A DNA stretch of 54,156 nt, taken from contig PHEU01000020.1 of assembly GCA_002841295.1 (NCBI GenBank), forward strand, positions 1 through 54,156, read 5' to 3'. Position 1 is the stretch's first letter. Every line of letters starts with the position of its first letter. This DNA comes from Actinobacteria bacterium HGW-Actinobacteria-6 (GTDB taxonomy: Bacteria > Actinomycetota > Coriobacteriia > Anaerosomatales > Anaerosomataceae). The position numbers were made by a program, and so were the translations under genes. The notes under the pieces were generated by a model, which was given only the letters and a program-made list of their open reading frames with translations, ran no database searches and was not told the DNA's origin. Positions 1 to 8,486 of this stretch are shown in pieces.

Positions 1-560
<560 letters not shown>

Positions 561-671
561 CGCAGGGCCGCATGCACGCAATTGCCCTCAAATGTCGTAC
601 GATGGTTCCGCACGGCTGGGGGCTGTGTGCGATCGTGCGATTCATTCGGCTATGCGTAGGGAGTTCTGCTA

Positions 672-2342
672 GTGGCGGAAGCAGGTCAGCGGCTAGGACA
701 GCTCCTCCAGCGCGCAGGTGTCATTACTGAGCGTCAGCTGAACGATGCCCTTGAAGTGCACAAGGCGACCGCTAGTCCGATAGGCCGCGTCCTCGTCGAC
801 CTAGGCTATGCGACGCAAGGCTCGATTCTCGCCGTGATGGCCCGGCAAATTGGGATTCCGTACATCGATTTCTCCGAGAAGCAGCCCGATCCACACGCAA
901 TTTCGATCGTCCCTCGTGATTTGGCCGCGCGGTATACCCTGATGCCGGTAGAGTTCGACGATGACAACCACCTCGTCGTTGCGATGGCCGACCCGCAGAA
1001 CGTACTCGCACTCGATGACCTGCGAATCATTACTGGTTATGAGATTCGTCCGGCGATATCGACGAAAGACGACATCCTTGCGGCGATCGAGGACTACTAC
1101 AAGGTCGCGACGCACGTCGACACTGACTTCCTTACCGGCGACGAGGGACTCAACCTCGATCTCGAAGCGCTCACCGAAGTCTCCGACGAAGCTCCCATCG
1201 TCAAGCTGGTTAACTACATCATCAACAAGGCGGTCACCGACCGGGCTTCTGACATCCACATCGAGCCACAGGAGAAGGATCTCCGTGTCCGCTATCGCGT
1301 TGACGGCGTGCTTCACGAGGTCATGAGAAGTCCCAAGGCAACCCAGCAGGCAATCATAAGTCGGTTCAAGATCATGTCCGACATGGACATCGCCGAGAAC
1401 CGCAAACCTCAGGACGGGCATACAGCGCTCACAGTTGCGGGGCACAAGCTGGACTTCCGTGTCTCCACGCTTCCGACGGTGTACGGAGAGCGAATCGTTC
1501 TTCGTATTCTGCGCAAAGACAGCATCATGCTCCGACTTGAAGATCTTGGCTTCTTGCCGGGAACCCTCGAGCGCTTTGAGTCGTCATTTCGTAAGCCCTA
1601 TGGCGCCATCCTTGTAACCGGTCCGACTGGTTCCGGCAAGTCGACCACCTTGTATGGTGCTGTGAACGTTCTCAACGATCCCGGCAAACATATCCTGACT
1701 GCCGAGGACCCGGTCGAGTACCGATTGCCTGGCGTCAACCAGATTCAGACCAATGCTCGAGCCGGCCTGACGTTCGCGAGGGCCCTCCGGTCGTTCCTGC
1801 GTTGTTCGCCCGACATCATTCTTGTCGGCGAGATCCGCGACCAGGAGACCGCCAAGATTGCAATTGAGTCCGCCCTCACGGGACACCTCGTGCTGTCCAC
1901 CCTGCACACGAACGACGCCCCTGGCGCTGTTACTCGCCTCACTGAAATGGGCGTTGAGCCTTTCTTGGTCGCGTCGGCCGTGGATTGCGTGTTGGCGCAG
2001 AGACTAGCACGCAGGTTGTGTTCGGAGTGCAAGGAGGAGTACGTTCCCATGGAGCAGGCTCTTCTGGACGCGGGATACGATCCCGAGAACCTTCCGGAGA
2101 AGCTCTTTCGCCCGGTGGGATGTAAGAAGTGCGGGGGAACCGGTTACAGAGGCAGAATGGGCCTTCACGAGGTTATGCTTGTGAGCGAGGAGATTGGGGA
2201 TCTCACCGTCAAAGAGGCTACTGCTGACGAAATCAAGCAAATGGCGGTAGCTCAGGGCATGCTCACGCTCAAGCAGGACGGGCTCGAGAAGGTACGCATG
2301 GGGATGACGTCAATTGAGGAGATCATGCGGGTCGTCGCCTAG
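672..2342 (+). CDS. pilB: Type IV pilus assembly ATPase PilB (GspE family)
   Basis: PilB is the cytoplasmic hexameric ATPase that powers pilus extension. The 556-residue protein has an N-terminal MshEN-type domain (about residues 5-150, with repeated RLGQLL and PIGRVL elements, a fold known to bind c-di-GMP in relatives). A linker follows, then the GspE ATPase core with Walker A GPTGSGKST at about 317 and the Asp box and Walker B region ILVGEIRDQET with the His box STLHTNDA. Two CxxC pairs (about 450 and 483) form the zinc site typical of PilB/GspE. The GTG start is preceded by GGGAG seven bases upstream. It opens a same-strand run pilB-pilT-pilC-pilA-pilD. The preceding 111-base gap holds only a weak TACGAT hexamer at 598 as a possible -10. 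Confidence 0.97.
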   Translation: MAEAGQRLGQLLQRAGVITERQLNDALEVHKATASPIGRVLVDLGYATQGSILAVMARQIGIPYIDFSEKQPDPHAISIVPRDLAARYTLMPVEFDDDNHLVVAMADPQNVLALDDLRIITGYEIRPAISTKDDILAAIEDYYKVATHVDTDFLTGDEGLNLDLEALTEVSDEAPIVKLVNYIINKAVTDRASDIHIEPQEKDLRVRYRVDGVLHEVMRSPKATQQAIISRFKIMSDMDIAENRKPQDGHTALTVAGHKLDFRVSTLPTVYGERIVLRILRKDSIMLRLEDLGFLPGTLERFESSFRKPYGAILVTGPTGSGKSTTLYGAVNVLNDPGKHILTAEDPVEYRLPGVNQIQTNARAGLTFARALRSFLRCSPDIILVGEIRDQETAKIAIESALTGHLVLSTLHTNDAPGAVTRLTEMGVEPFLVASAVDCVLAQRLARRLCSECKEEYVPMEQALLDAGYDPENLPEKLFRPVGCKKCGGTGYRGRMGLHEVMLVSEEIGDLTVKEATADEIKQMAVAQGMLTLKQDGLEKVRMGMTSIEEIMRVVA

Positions 2343-2390
2343 GTCTTGCGTTGAGGTACTGCCGCTAGTTCTCGGGGAGGGGTGCGGCCA

Positions 2391-3455
2391 GTGGTGGACT
2401 TGAACGAACTACTTGCGAAGCTCGTGGAGTTGAACGGCTCCGACCTGCATCTCACAGTTGGTATGCCGCCGGTCATGCGGATAAATGGGCTACTCGTCCC
2501 AACCGACAATCCACGTTTGACGCCGCGCGATACCAAAGAGATGGTCTACGCCATTCTGCGCCAAGAGCAACGAGAGAAGCTTGAGCGTGAGTGGGAGTTC
2601 GACTTCGCGTATGCGTTGCCCGGGGTAGCGAGATTCCGGGTGAACGGGTACTTCCAGAGAGATAGCCTTGGCGCGGCATTTCGTCACATCCCAGTGGGTA
2701 TCAAGCCATTCGATGAACTGGGACTCCCAAAGATCCTTCCTGAGTTGTGCAAGAAGCCGAGAGGCTTCGTGTTGGTCACCGGACCCACCGGATCTGGGAA
2801 GTCCACAACTCTTGCCTCGATGCTTGACTACGTGAACTCCACTCAGGAGCTCCACATCATCACGATCGAGGATCCTATCGAGTATCTGCATCAGCACCGC
2901 AAGTCGGTCATCAATCAGCGTGAAGTGGGGGCTGATACACACAGCTTCTCAAGCGCTCTCAAGTACATTCTCCGCCAAGATCCTGATGTGATCATGATCG
3001 GGGAGATGCGCGACCTCGAGACCGTAGCCGCTGCTCTAACAGCTGCCGAGACGGGGCACCTCGTGTTCGCGACTCTCCACACGCAAGACGCAGCGCAGAC
3101 AATCGATCGCGTGATTGATGTGTTCCCTCCGTACCAGCAACAACAGGTTCGCATACAGTTGGCCGGAACGCTTCAGGGCATCGTCAGCCAGCAGCTGCTC
3201 CCGACCGCTGACGGCGCGAGTCGGATCGTTGCCTGTGAGGTGCTTATTCCGACGTCCGGAATACGCAACATGATTCGAGAGGGCAAGACGCATCAGCTCA
3301 TGAGCGCGATGCAGGCAGGGCAGCAGTATGGTATGGTCACGATGGATCAGAGCCTTGCGGATCTTCATAAGCGAGGGCTTGTGACTCTGGACTACGCTCT
3401 TCAGAGAGCTATCGATCCGAACGTGCTTCGCGCACTGCTGGGTCATGCGCCGTAG
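2391..3455 (+). CDS. pilT: Type IV pilus retraction ATPase PilT
   Basis: PilT drives pilus depolymerisation and twitching. The protein opens with the family's DLNELL and SDLHLTVG elements and has Walker A GPTGSGKSTT near residue 131. It also has the Walker B region VIMIGEMRDLET, the His box ATLHTQDA, and SGIRNMIREGK near residue 290, a variant of the AIRNLIRE motif needed for retraction in known PilT proteins. It lacks the zinc CxxC pairs of PilB, as expected. Possible GTG starts lie at 2382, 2391 and 2394. I chose 2391 because GGAGG at 2376-2380 sits ten bases before it and only one base before 2382. The gene is 48 bases after pilB and 24 before pilC. Confidence 0.96.
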   Translation: MVDLNELLAKLVELNGSDLHLTVGMPPVMRINGLLVPTDNPRLTPRDTKEMVYAILRQEQREKLEREWEFDFAYALPGVARFRVNGYFQRDSLGAAFRHIPVGIKPFDELGLPKILPELCKKPRGFVLVTGPTGSGKSTTLASMLDYVNSTQELHIITIEDPIEYLHQHRKSVINQREVGADTHSFSSALKYILRQDPDVIMIGEMRDLETVAAALTAAETGHLVFATLHTQDAAQTIDRVIDVFPPYQQQQVRIQLAGTLQGIVSQQLLPTADGASRIVACEVLIPTSGIRNMIREGKTHQLMSAMQAGQQYGMVTMDQSLADLHKRGLVTLDYALQRAIDPNVLRALLGHAP

Positions 3456-3479
3456 GTAGGTCAGAAAGAAGGGGGCCTC

Positions 3480-4697
3480 GTGGCCACTACTGTCACCTTC
3501 AAGTACAGCGTTCGCGATAAGGCGGGCAAGGTCGTCACCGGCAAACTTGAGGGCGAGAGCCGAGAGGCTGTCGCGTCAAAGTTGCGGCAGATGGGCTACA
3601 TCATCCTCGATTTGAATGAGGACAGGTTTGCCGCGCTGAGCAAGATCCAATTCGGCACGACCATCAAGATGAAGGACATCACGATCTTCGCGCGCCAGTT
3701 CGCGACGATGATCAATGCGGGTCTCTCGCTGACCAAGTGCCTGAGCATTCTTGGCGGGCAGTCTGAGAGCAAGGAACTTCGTGAGGTCATCGGGCAAGTC
3801 GGGCGAGACGTGGAAGCGGGCCAGTCGCTTTCTGAGGCGATGGCAAAACACCCCAAGCCGTTCCCGCCGATTTTCATCAACATGGTTCGCGCCGGCGAGA
3901 CTGGCGGTGTCCTCGATGAGGTCCTACTGCGTGTAGCAGACCACTTCGAGCGCGACGCGTCACTGAAGGCAAAGATCAAGTCCGCGATGACGTACCCGGT
4001 CGCCATGGGATCGCTTGTCCTGATCGTCTTGGTAGCGATGATGGTTTTCGTTGTTCCGACGTTTCAGAAGATGTTCGCCGATATGGGCGGAACACTTCCG
4101 CTCCCAACCCAGATTCTCGTCTCGATTTCCGATGGTGTGCGCGGATGGCCCGGAGTCATCACTCTGGTAGCCAGCATCGGCTCGTACATCGCATTCAAGT
4201 TCTGGGTCGGCACCGAGTCCGGTCGGTTCATTTGGGACGGCATCAAGCTCAGACTGCCTGTGGTTGGTGGCATGGTTCGGAAGCTGGCTCTTGCTAGGTT
4301 CACGAGAACGTTCGGCACGCTGGTCGCTGCCGGAGTGCCGATTCTCTCGGCTCTGGATATTGTCTCAGAGACAGCCGGCAATGAAGTCGTTGCTCGGGCT
4401 GTGAAGAAGGTGCGCTCGGCTATCAAAGAGGGCGAGACCATCGCCAAGCCCCTGGGAGAGTCGCCGGTCTTTCCCTCGATGCTGGTTCAGATGATTGCAG
4501 TCGGCGAGGAGACCGGTGCCCTTGATGCGATGCTTTCCAAGATCGCGGACTTCTACGATGAGGAAGTCTCGACGGCAGTCGATGGCCTCACATCACTTAT
4601 CGAGCCGCTCATGATGGCGACTCTGGGTGTCATCGTCGGTGGTATCGTCATCGCGCTGTATATGCCGATGTTTCAGGTCATCACGCTCGTCAAGTGA
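3480..4697 (+). CDS. pilC: Type IV pilus inner-membrane platform protein PilC
   Basis: PilC is the integral membrane platform that couples the PilB and PilT motors to the growing pilus. The 405-residue protein has the two tandem T2SS-F (GspF) domains of the family, at about residues 70-190 and 275-395. Each carries the FARQFATMINAG / FTRTFGTLVAAG type opening and a matching GETGG/GEETG element. Three hydrophobic segments are visible (about 170-195, 220-240 and the C-terminal 370-400). The GTG start has an AAAGAAGGGG purine stretch just upstream. It follows pilT closely and precedes the major pilin. Confidence 0.96.
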   Translation: MATTVTFKYSVRDKAGKVVTGKLEGESREAVASKLRQMGYIILDLNEDRFAALSKIQFGTTIKMKDITIFARQFATMINAGLSLTKCLSILGGQSESKELREVIGQVGRDVEAGQSLSEAMAKHPKPFPPIFINMVRAGETGGVLDEVLLRVADHFERDASLKAKIKSAMTYPVAMGSLVLIVLVAMMVFVVPTFQKMFADMGGTLPLPTQILVSISDGVRGWPGVITLVASIGSYIAFKFWVGTESGRFIWDGIKLRLPVVGGMVRKLALARFTRTFGTLVAAGVPILSALDIVSETAGNEVVARAVKKVRSAIKEGETIAKPLGESPVFPSMLVQMIAVGEETGALDAMLSKIADFYDEEVSTAVDGLTSLIEPLMMATLGVIVGGIVIALYMPMFQVITLVK

Positions 4698-4810
4698 CGA
4701 GTCACACAGTTTTCCTAATGTTTTGCTAAAGCTGGGCCAAAGCACGCCGATACACAACTTGTAGGCCAGTGGGGGACGTGGTCCCCCGGAAACCAAGGAG
4801 GTGGGCATCC

Positions 4811-5218
4811 ATGCGGATGTTCAAGAAGGATGAGGGCTTTACCCTCGTCGAGCTCATGGTCGTCGTACTTATTATCGGTATTCTTGTTGCTATCGCGATC
4901 CCGGTCTTCAACTCAGCGTCTGAAAGTGCTCGGCTTCGCACCTGCCAGTCGAACCAGCGCACAATTGAAGGTGCTGTTCAGCAGTACCTGGCCTCGAACC
5001 CGACTCTCACGTGGGCTTCGTCCGTGATCAACACCACCAACACTCTGACTTCTGGCGCGGCGCCGTACATCAAGACCGCTCCCACCTGCCCGAGCGCGGT
5101 GGCGGGGACCAACTTCTACGGTGTTAATGCCAGCGGTACCGTAACTGCTGACAACCTTGCCACCGGTGGCACAGCTCCTGCCACCTGGACCACGACCACG
5201 GGTCACACGCACTTCTAA
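4811..5218 (+). CDS. pilA: Type IV major pilin (PilA-like)
   Basis: This is the likely main structural subunit of the pilus. It has a short charged leader ending in Gly9, then FTLVELMVVVLIIGILVAIA, the class III signal and hydrophobic spine; Glu14 is the conserved Glu5 of the mature protein. Cleavage after Gly9 would be by the PilD encoded next door. The mature chain is about 126 residues, with a Thr/Ala-rich globular part and two cysteines (in RTCQSN and APTCPS) that could form a disulphide. The ATG at 4811 follows AAGGAGG with nine bases of spacing; an upstream in-frame start at 4769 has no such site and would give an over-long leader. A strong hairpin just after the stop separates it from pilD, a usual way to let pilin mRNA exceed the rest. 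Confidence 0.93.
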   Translation: MRMFKKDEGFTLVELMVVVLIIGILVAIAIPVFNSASESARLRTCQSNQRTIEGAVQQYLASNPTLTWASSVINTTNTLTSGAAPYIKTAPTCPSAVAGTNFYGVNASGTVTADNLATGGTAPATWTTTTGHTHF

Positions 5219-5239
5219 GTCGATTCGATCTTCTTGAGC

Positions 5240-5276
5240 AAGGGCCGTCGGCATGTGCCGGCGGCCCTTAGCGTTT
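5240..5276 (+). terminator. Hairpin terminator after the pilin gene
   Basis: A 14-base arm at 5240-5253 and its partner at 5256-5269 match except for one G-T wobble, giving a long GC-rich stem starting 21 bases after the pilin stop. The following tract is only weakly T-rich (GCGTTTCC), so termination may be partial. It lies before the pilD promoter-like element. Confidence 0.75.
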
Positions 5277-5293
5277 CCTGCGGTCTTGTGAAC

Positions 5294-5302
5294 TGCTACC
5301 CT
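5294..5302 (+). promoter_or_regulatory. Extended -10 element before pilD
   Basis: TGCTACCCT matches the extended -10 pattern TGnTAnnnT and sits 34 bases before the pilD start, after the pilin terminator. No good -35 is visible, which extended -10 promoters can tolerate. The same pattern recurs before aroC, steA, murE, dxs and pilM in this window. Confidence 0.4.
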
Positions 5303-5335
5303 GTCGGAGTCAGATATCTCGGGAGGTATCACTTC

Positions 5336-6172
5336 GTGATCGTTATCCCTGATTGGTACTTTCAACTTTCTGTAGGACTCTTTGGGCTGCTCTTTGGGAG
5401 CCTTGCGAATGTCATCATCTGGCGCGTTCCTCGCGGCGAGTCAATCGTCTCTCCTGGCTCGCATTGTCCGTCGTGCGGGCGCGAGATTCGCTGGTACGAC
5501 AACGTTCCGATCATATCTTGGTTCGTTCTTCGTGCGCGGTGCAGGGCATGTGGGTCTCAGATTCCCGTCAGGTACCCGGTTGTTGAAACGATTTCCGGGC
5601 TGCTGTGGCTGCTTGCGGCGCTCCTCTGGGGGATGACGTTTCGTACCCTCTTCGGTATAGCCCTCTTCTACCTCCTGTTGGTGCTGACGTACATCGACCT
5701 TGATCACTTGCGGCTTCCCAATCCGATTGTCGCGACCTTGGCCGGAGTCGGGCTTGTCGGCACCGCAGCCTCTCAGCTGACGGGCGTACCCGTACTTCCT
5801 CTGTTCGAGGGAGCTGGACTTCTTGCAAACCCCGCGGTATATGCCGTTGTCGGCGTGGTAATCGGACTCGGAGTGAGCGCCATTATGGCGGGGACCTACG
5901 CGCTCATTCGAAAGACAGCGGGGCTCGGGATGGGGGATATCAAGCTGCTTGCGGTTCTCGGAATCTACTACGGACCGTATGTGCTCATGGTTCTTCTGAT
6001 TGGGAGTATCATCGGTGCCGTTGTAGGTGGAGTACTGATGGTCGGCAAGAAGGACTCAGACGAGCCAGCCCGAATCCCGTTCGGGCCATTCCTTGCGATT
6101 GCTGGCGTTCTTGTTGCCGCGTGGGGGCCGACGATATGGGCTTGGTACATGGGGATTGCTCACCTGGGATAG
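5336..6172 (+). CDS. pilD: Prepilin leader peptidase / N-methyltransferase PilD
   Basis: PilD cleaves prepilin leaders after glycine and N-methylates the new N-terminus; it is an aspartic protease of the A24 family in the membrane. The N-terminal methyltransferase domain shows the two zinc-binding CxxC pairs (HCPSCGREI near 43 and RCRACG near 68). The protease domain shows the catalytic aspartates in YIDLDH (near 120) and GMGDIK (near 200). About seven to eight hydrophobic segments fill the rest. The GTG start at 5336 has GGGAGG nine bases upstream; a longer frame from 5234 would run through the terminator hairpin and is rejected. Its substrates are the pilin and the three minor pilins encoded around it. 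Confidence 0.95.
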   Translation: MIVIPDWYFQLSVGLFGLLFGSLANVIIWRVPRGESIVSPGSHCPSCGREIRWYDNVPIISWFVLRARCRACGSQIPVRYPVVETISGLLWLLAALLWGMTFRTLFGIALFYLLLVLTYIDLDHLRLPNPIVATLAGVGLVGTAASQLTGVPVLPLFEGAGLLANPAVYAVVGVVIGLGVSAIMAGTYALIRKTAGLGMGDIKLLAVLGIYYGPYVLMVLLIGSIIGAVVGGVLMVGKKDSDEPARIPFGPFLAIAGVLVAAWGPTIWAWYMGIAHLG

Positions 6173-6336
6173 GTCACGTGAACCGGTGAGGGTACAATTA
6201 CCGCTGGGAGCGGTTTGTTGAGTTGCCGTGAATCCCGTCACATGTACTTCAAGTGGGTGTCAACAGCTGCCGATAACGACATTATGAGCGGTCTCGAGTA
6301 ATCCGCTCGATTCGGCTATGAGCCGACGACTGGGGC
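6173..6336 (+). promoter_or_regulatory. Leader region before the minor pilin genes
   Basis: This 164-base gap has a -10-like TACAAT at 6193-6198 and a perfect 6-bp hairpin at 6200-6214 followed by TTTGTT, which could act as a weak terminator after pilD. A second perfect 6-bp hairpin with a 3-base loop lies at 6312-6326, ten bases before the next gene. I looked for conserved c-di-GMP riboswitch sequence and did not find it. A 19-codon frame from 6244 lacks a ribosome binding site. Confidence 0.3.
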
Positions 6337-7902
6337 GTGAGGAAGATGATCCACACGATAGGCAAGGCAATTCGCCGAGACGACGGCATGTCGATCCTCG
6401 AGATCATGATCGCGGCCGTCATCCTGTTTATCATACTGACTGGCGTGCTCGGTCTAGTGGGGACGACCACACTGATGGGCGTCGATGCCAAGCAGCGCAA
6501 CGTCATGGTGAACGCGCTCAACGCGTATGTTGAGAAGGTCCAATCGCTGCCGTTCGCCTCCGTGGCGCTCACAACAGGGGGCGGCGCACTCGCCTCAGAG
6601 GAGACGACGACGGTTGGGGAGTTCACGGTCACCATCCGGCCAACCATTGCCGCTGGAAGCAACGACTCTCTCAAGAGCCTCACTGTGGTCATCGAGGTCA
6701 CCGCTCCCGGTCGCCGGAGTACGTCTTTCACGACGACGGTGCCCATACGTGACAGGGCACAGTTCCTCACGCAGGCGAATCGGACGCCCGAAACCGACCC
6801 GACCATCGCGTTCAATGATGCCTACACACCCGCTCAAGGCGCAGTGGTCTGGGGTACTTCGTGTACGGGCGCGACCGGGGTGCTCAAGATTGCCGCAGAT
6901 GCCACGGCCTCGGATGGCAGGCTTGTTAATGCCGTCTCGTTCTGGATTGACGACAGTTACTACGCCAAGGACTCCGCTGACGAGATTGCGTCATGGAGTC
7001 CCGCTTCGCAGACGTTCAGTGTCTCCGATTTCGTGTGGAACACGCTTCAGACAGAAGAGGTACTACAGGGCGACGGATCGTATCTTGCCGTTCCGATTAT
7101 CGCCGATGGTATGCGCTCGGTGGTTGCTCGTGTTGAGGATGACGAACAGATTGCAGTATTCACGGTGCGGCAACTTCTTGTTGATAACTACGCTCCAGGC
7201 ATACCGACAATCGACGGCACTACGACCGTCATCGCTGCGACTTCCATCACCAACACTTCGGCGACGCTCACATGGCCAGTTGCGAACGACGGCACCACGC
7301 CTGCGGATCACTATGAGGTTCGTTTGTTCAGACACCCGCTTGGTGACACTGGCCCGATGAATCCCTTTGAGCACTGGCCTGAGGTTTCAGTCGGAACGCC
7401 GACGGAGAATTCGCTCGCACTCACATCGCTCACGGCGTTCAGCCGGTACTACCCGGTGGTGCGTGCGTTGAGTCCGCGCAATCTCGCATCGGAGTACACC
7501 ACGGGCGCGCCCCTCTTCGTGACGCGTCCGCTCATCACTGGAACCTACAAGATAGAATCACCCAAGGTCGCTGGCACCGACCCGTATGTGTTCACATCGA
7601 CTCTGACTTGCTCCGTGCCAACGTTCCCGGCTTCAAACATCACCTATAAGTGGTATCGAGTGGATCCCACGAATCCGGGCGGCATCGAGGTCGTGGGAAC
7701 CGGCCAGACACTGACGGCCGATGTGTACTCGATACAGATGCCGAGAAGCACGGATCCTGCTCCTCCGGTTAAGTACTACTGTCGGGTGACATTCACGCCG
7801 CTCGGTGTGGCTGGCGGGCCGTCTGTCGTCTTGTCGAACACCGTCGTGACAACCGCGACGGGCGAAGTCGCCACGACTGCCTATGGCGTAGGGACGTGGT
7901 AG
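6337..7902 (+). CDS. Large PilV-like minor pilin with FN3- and Ig-like domains
   Basis: The N-terminus has a charged leader and the prepilin site G/MSILEIMIAAVILFIIL, with Met at mature position 1 and the conserved Glu at +5, so it should be processed by PilD and enter the pilus. At 521 residues it is far larger than a typical minor pilin. After a beta-rich middle part, residues about 290-395 resemble a fibronectin type III domain (NTSATLTWPVAN, HYEVRLFR, FSRYYPVVRAL). The C-terminal 110 residues look Ig-like, with paired cysteines in LTCSV and YYCRV and the KWYR core. A tip adhesin role is inferred from this layout. The GTG at 6337 is used; ATG at 6346 is an alternative. Confidence 0.75.
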   Translation: MRKMIHTIGKAIRRDDGMSILEIMIAAVILFIILTGVLGLVGTTTLMGVDAKQRNVMVNALNAYVEKVQSLPFASVALTTGGGALASEETTTVGEFTVTIRPTIAAGSNDSLKSLTVVIEVTAPGRRSTSFTTTVPIRDRAQFLTQANRTPETDPTIAFNDAYTPAQGAVVWGTSCTGATGVLKIAADATASDGRLVNAVSFWIDDSYYAKDSADEIASWSPASQTFSVSDFVWNTLQTEEVLQGDGSYLAVPIIADGMRSVVARVEDDEQIAVFTVRQLLVDNYAPGIPTIDGTTTVIAATSITNTSATLTWPVANDGTTPADHYEVRLFRHPLGDTGPMNPFEHWPEVSVGTPTENSLALTSLTAFSRYYPVVRALSPRNLASEYTTGAPLFVTRPLITGTYKIESPKVAGTDPYVFTSTLTCSVPTFPASNITYKWYRVDPTNPGGIEVVGTGQTLTADVYSIQMPRSTDPAPPVKYYCRVTFTPLGVAGGPSVVLSNTVVTTATGEVATTAYGVGTW

Positions 7903-7904
7903 GC

Positions 7905-8462
7905 ATGACCGCACGGACGCGACATGACGAAGGATTCACGCTCACGGAACTTATGGTCGTCGTGACTCTGCTCACCGTTATCCTTGGCGTTGCGTATCTC
8001 GGCTTCGACGTTGTACGCAATGGCAGCAATCTGAGCGACCGAATGGCCTACACCAGCCGAGAGGTTGGTTTTCCGCTCGATTATATGGAGCGGATACTTA
8101 TCCAGAACTACGGCTTCGACAACACGACCACCCCTACCAACTACAAAGTTACGGTGCTGACGGATCGTGACAACGATGACCACTCGGAGAGGTACATCTT
8201 CGAGGCTACCAGCGCAGGCACGCTGCGAGTCTTGTCCCTTGAAGAGCCTGAGACTGATTTAAAACCGTATGTGCTGTCGACCAAGAACAGTAACGTTGCG
8301 CAGGGCAAGTCGCTCTTCCGGTACTACGATGCGAACCTTACTGAGATCACGAACATGGGCAACGTCAGTAGCCAGGCTCGTAGCATGACGATGACGATCG
8401 TGACGACGTATGACGGACAGTCATTCTCCGATACGCGGCGGGTTTACTTCCGAAATCGGTAA
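7905..8462 (+). CDS. Prepilin-like minor pilin (PulG/PilW type)
   Basis: The short leader ends in Gly and is followed by FTLTELMVVVTLLTVILG, a class III prepilin signal with Glu at +5, then a hydrophobic helix and a roughly 150-residue soluble domain with no motif I can name. The protein of about 185 residues lies directly behind the large PilV-like gene (its ATG is two bases after that stop) and 24 bases before the next gene, so the three are likely co-translated. Position and size suit a PilW- or pseudopilin-like component of a tip complex. I chose ATG 7905 because AGGGA lies ten bases upstream; GTG 7896 would overlap the preceding gene. Confidence 0.8.
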   Translation: MTARTRHDEGFTLTELMVVVTLLTVILGVAYLGFDVVRNGSNLSDRMAYTSREVGFPLDYMERILIQNYGFDNTTTPTNYKVTVLTDRDNDDHSERYIFEATSAGTLRVLSLEEPETDLKPYVLSTKNSNVAQGKSLFRYYDANLTEITNMGNVSSQARSMTMTIVTTYDGQSFSDTRRVYFRNR

Positions 8463-8486
8463 ACGAAACACCAGGAGGTGTGCTTG

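Noticed and set aside
4769-4810. Longer start for the major pilin
   Set aside because: It would give a leader of over 20 residues and lacks the AAGGAGG site that serves ATG 4811.
6244-6303. 19-codon leader peptide before the PilV-like gene
   Set aside because: There is no ribosome site and no link to the hairpins that would suggest attenuation.
6173-6336. c-di-GMP riboswitch before the minor pilin genes
   Set aside because: The conserved core sequences of the known c-di-GMP riboswitch classes were not found; only simple hairpins are visible.
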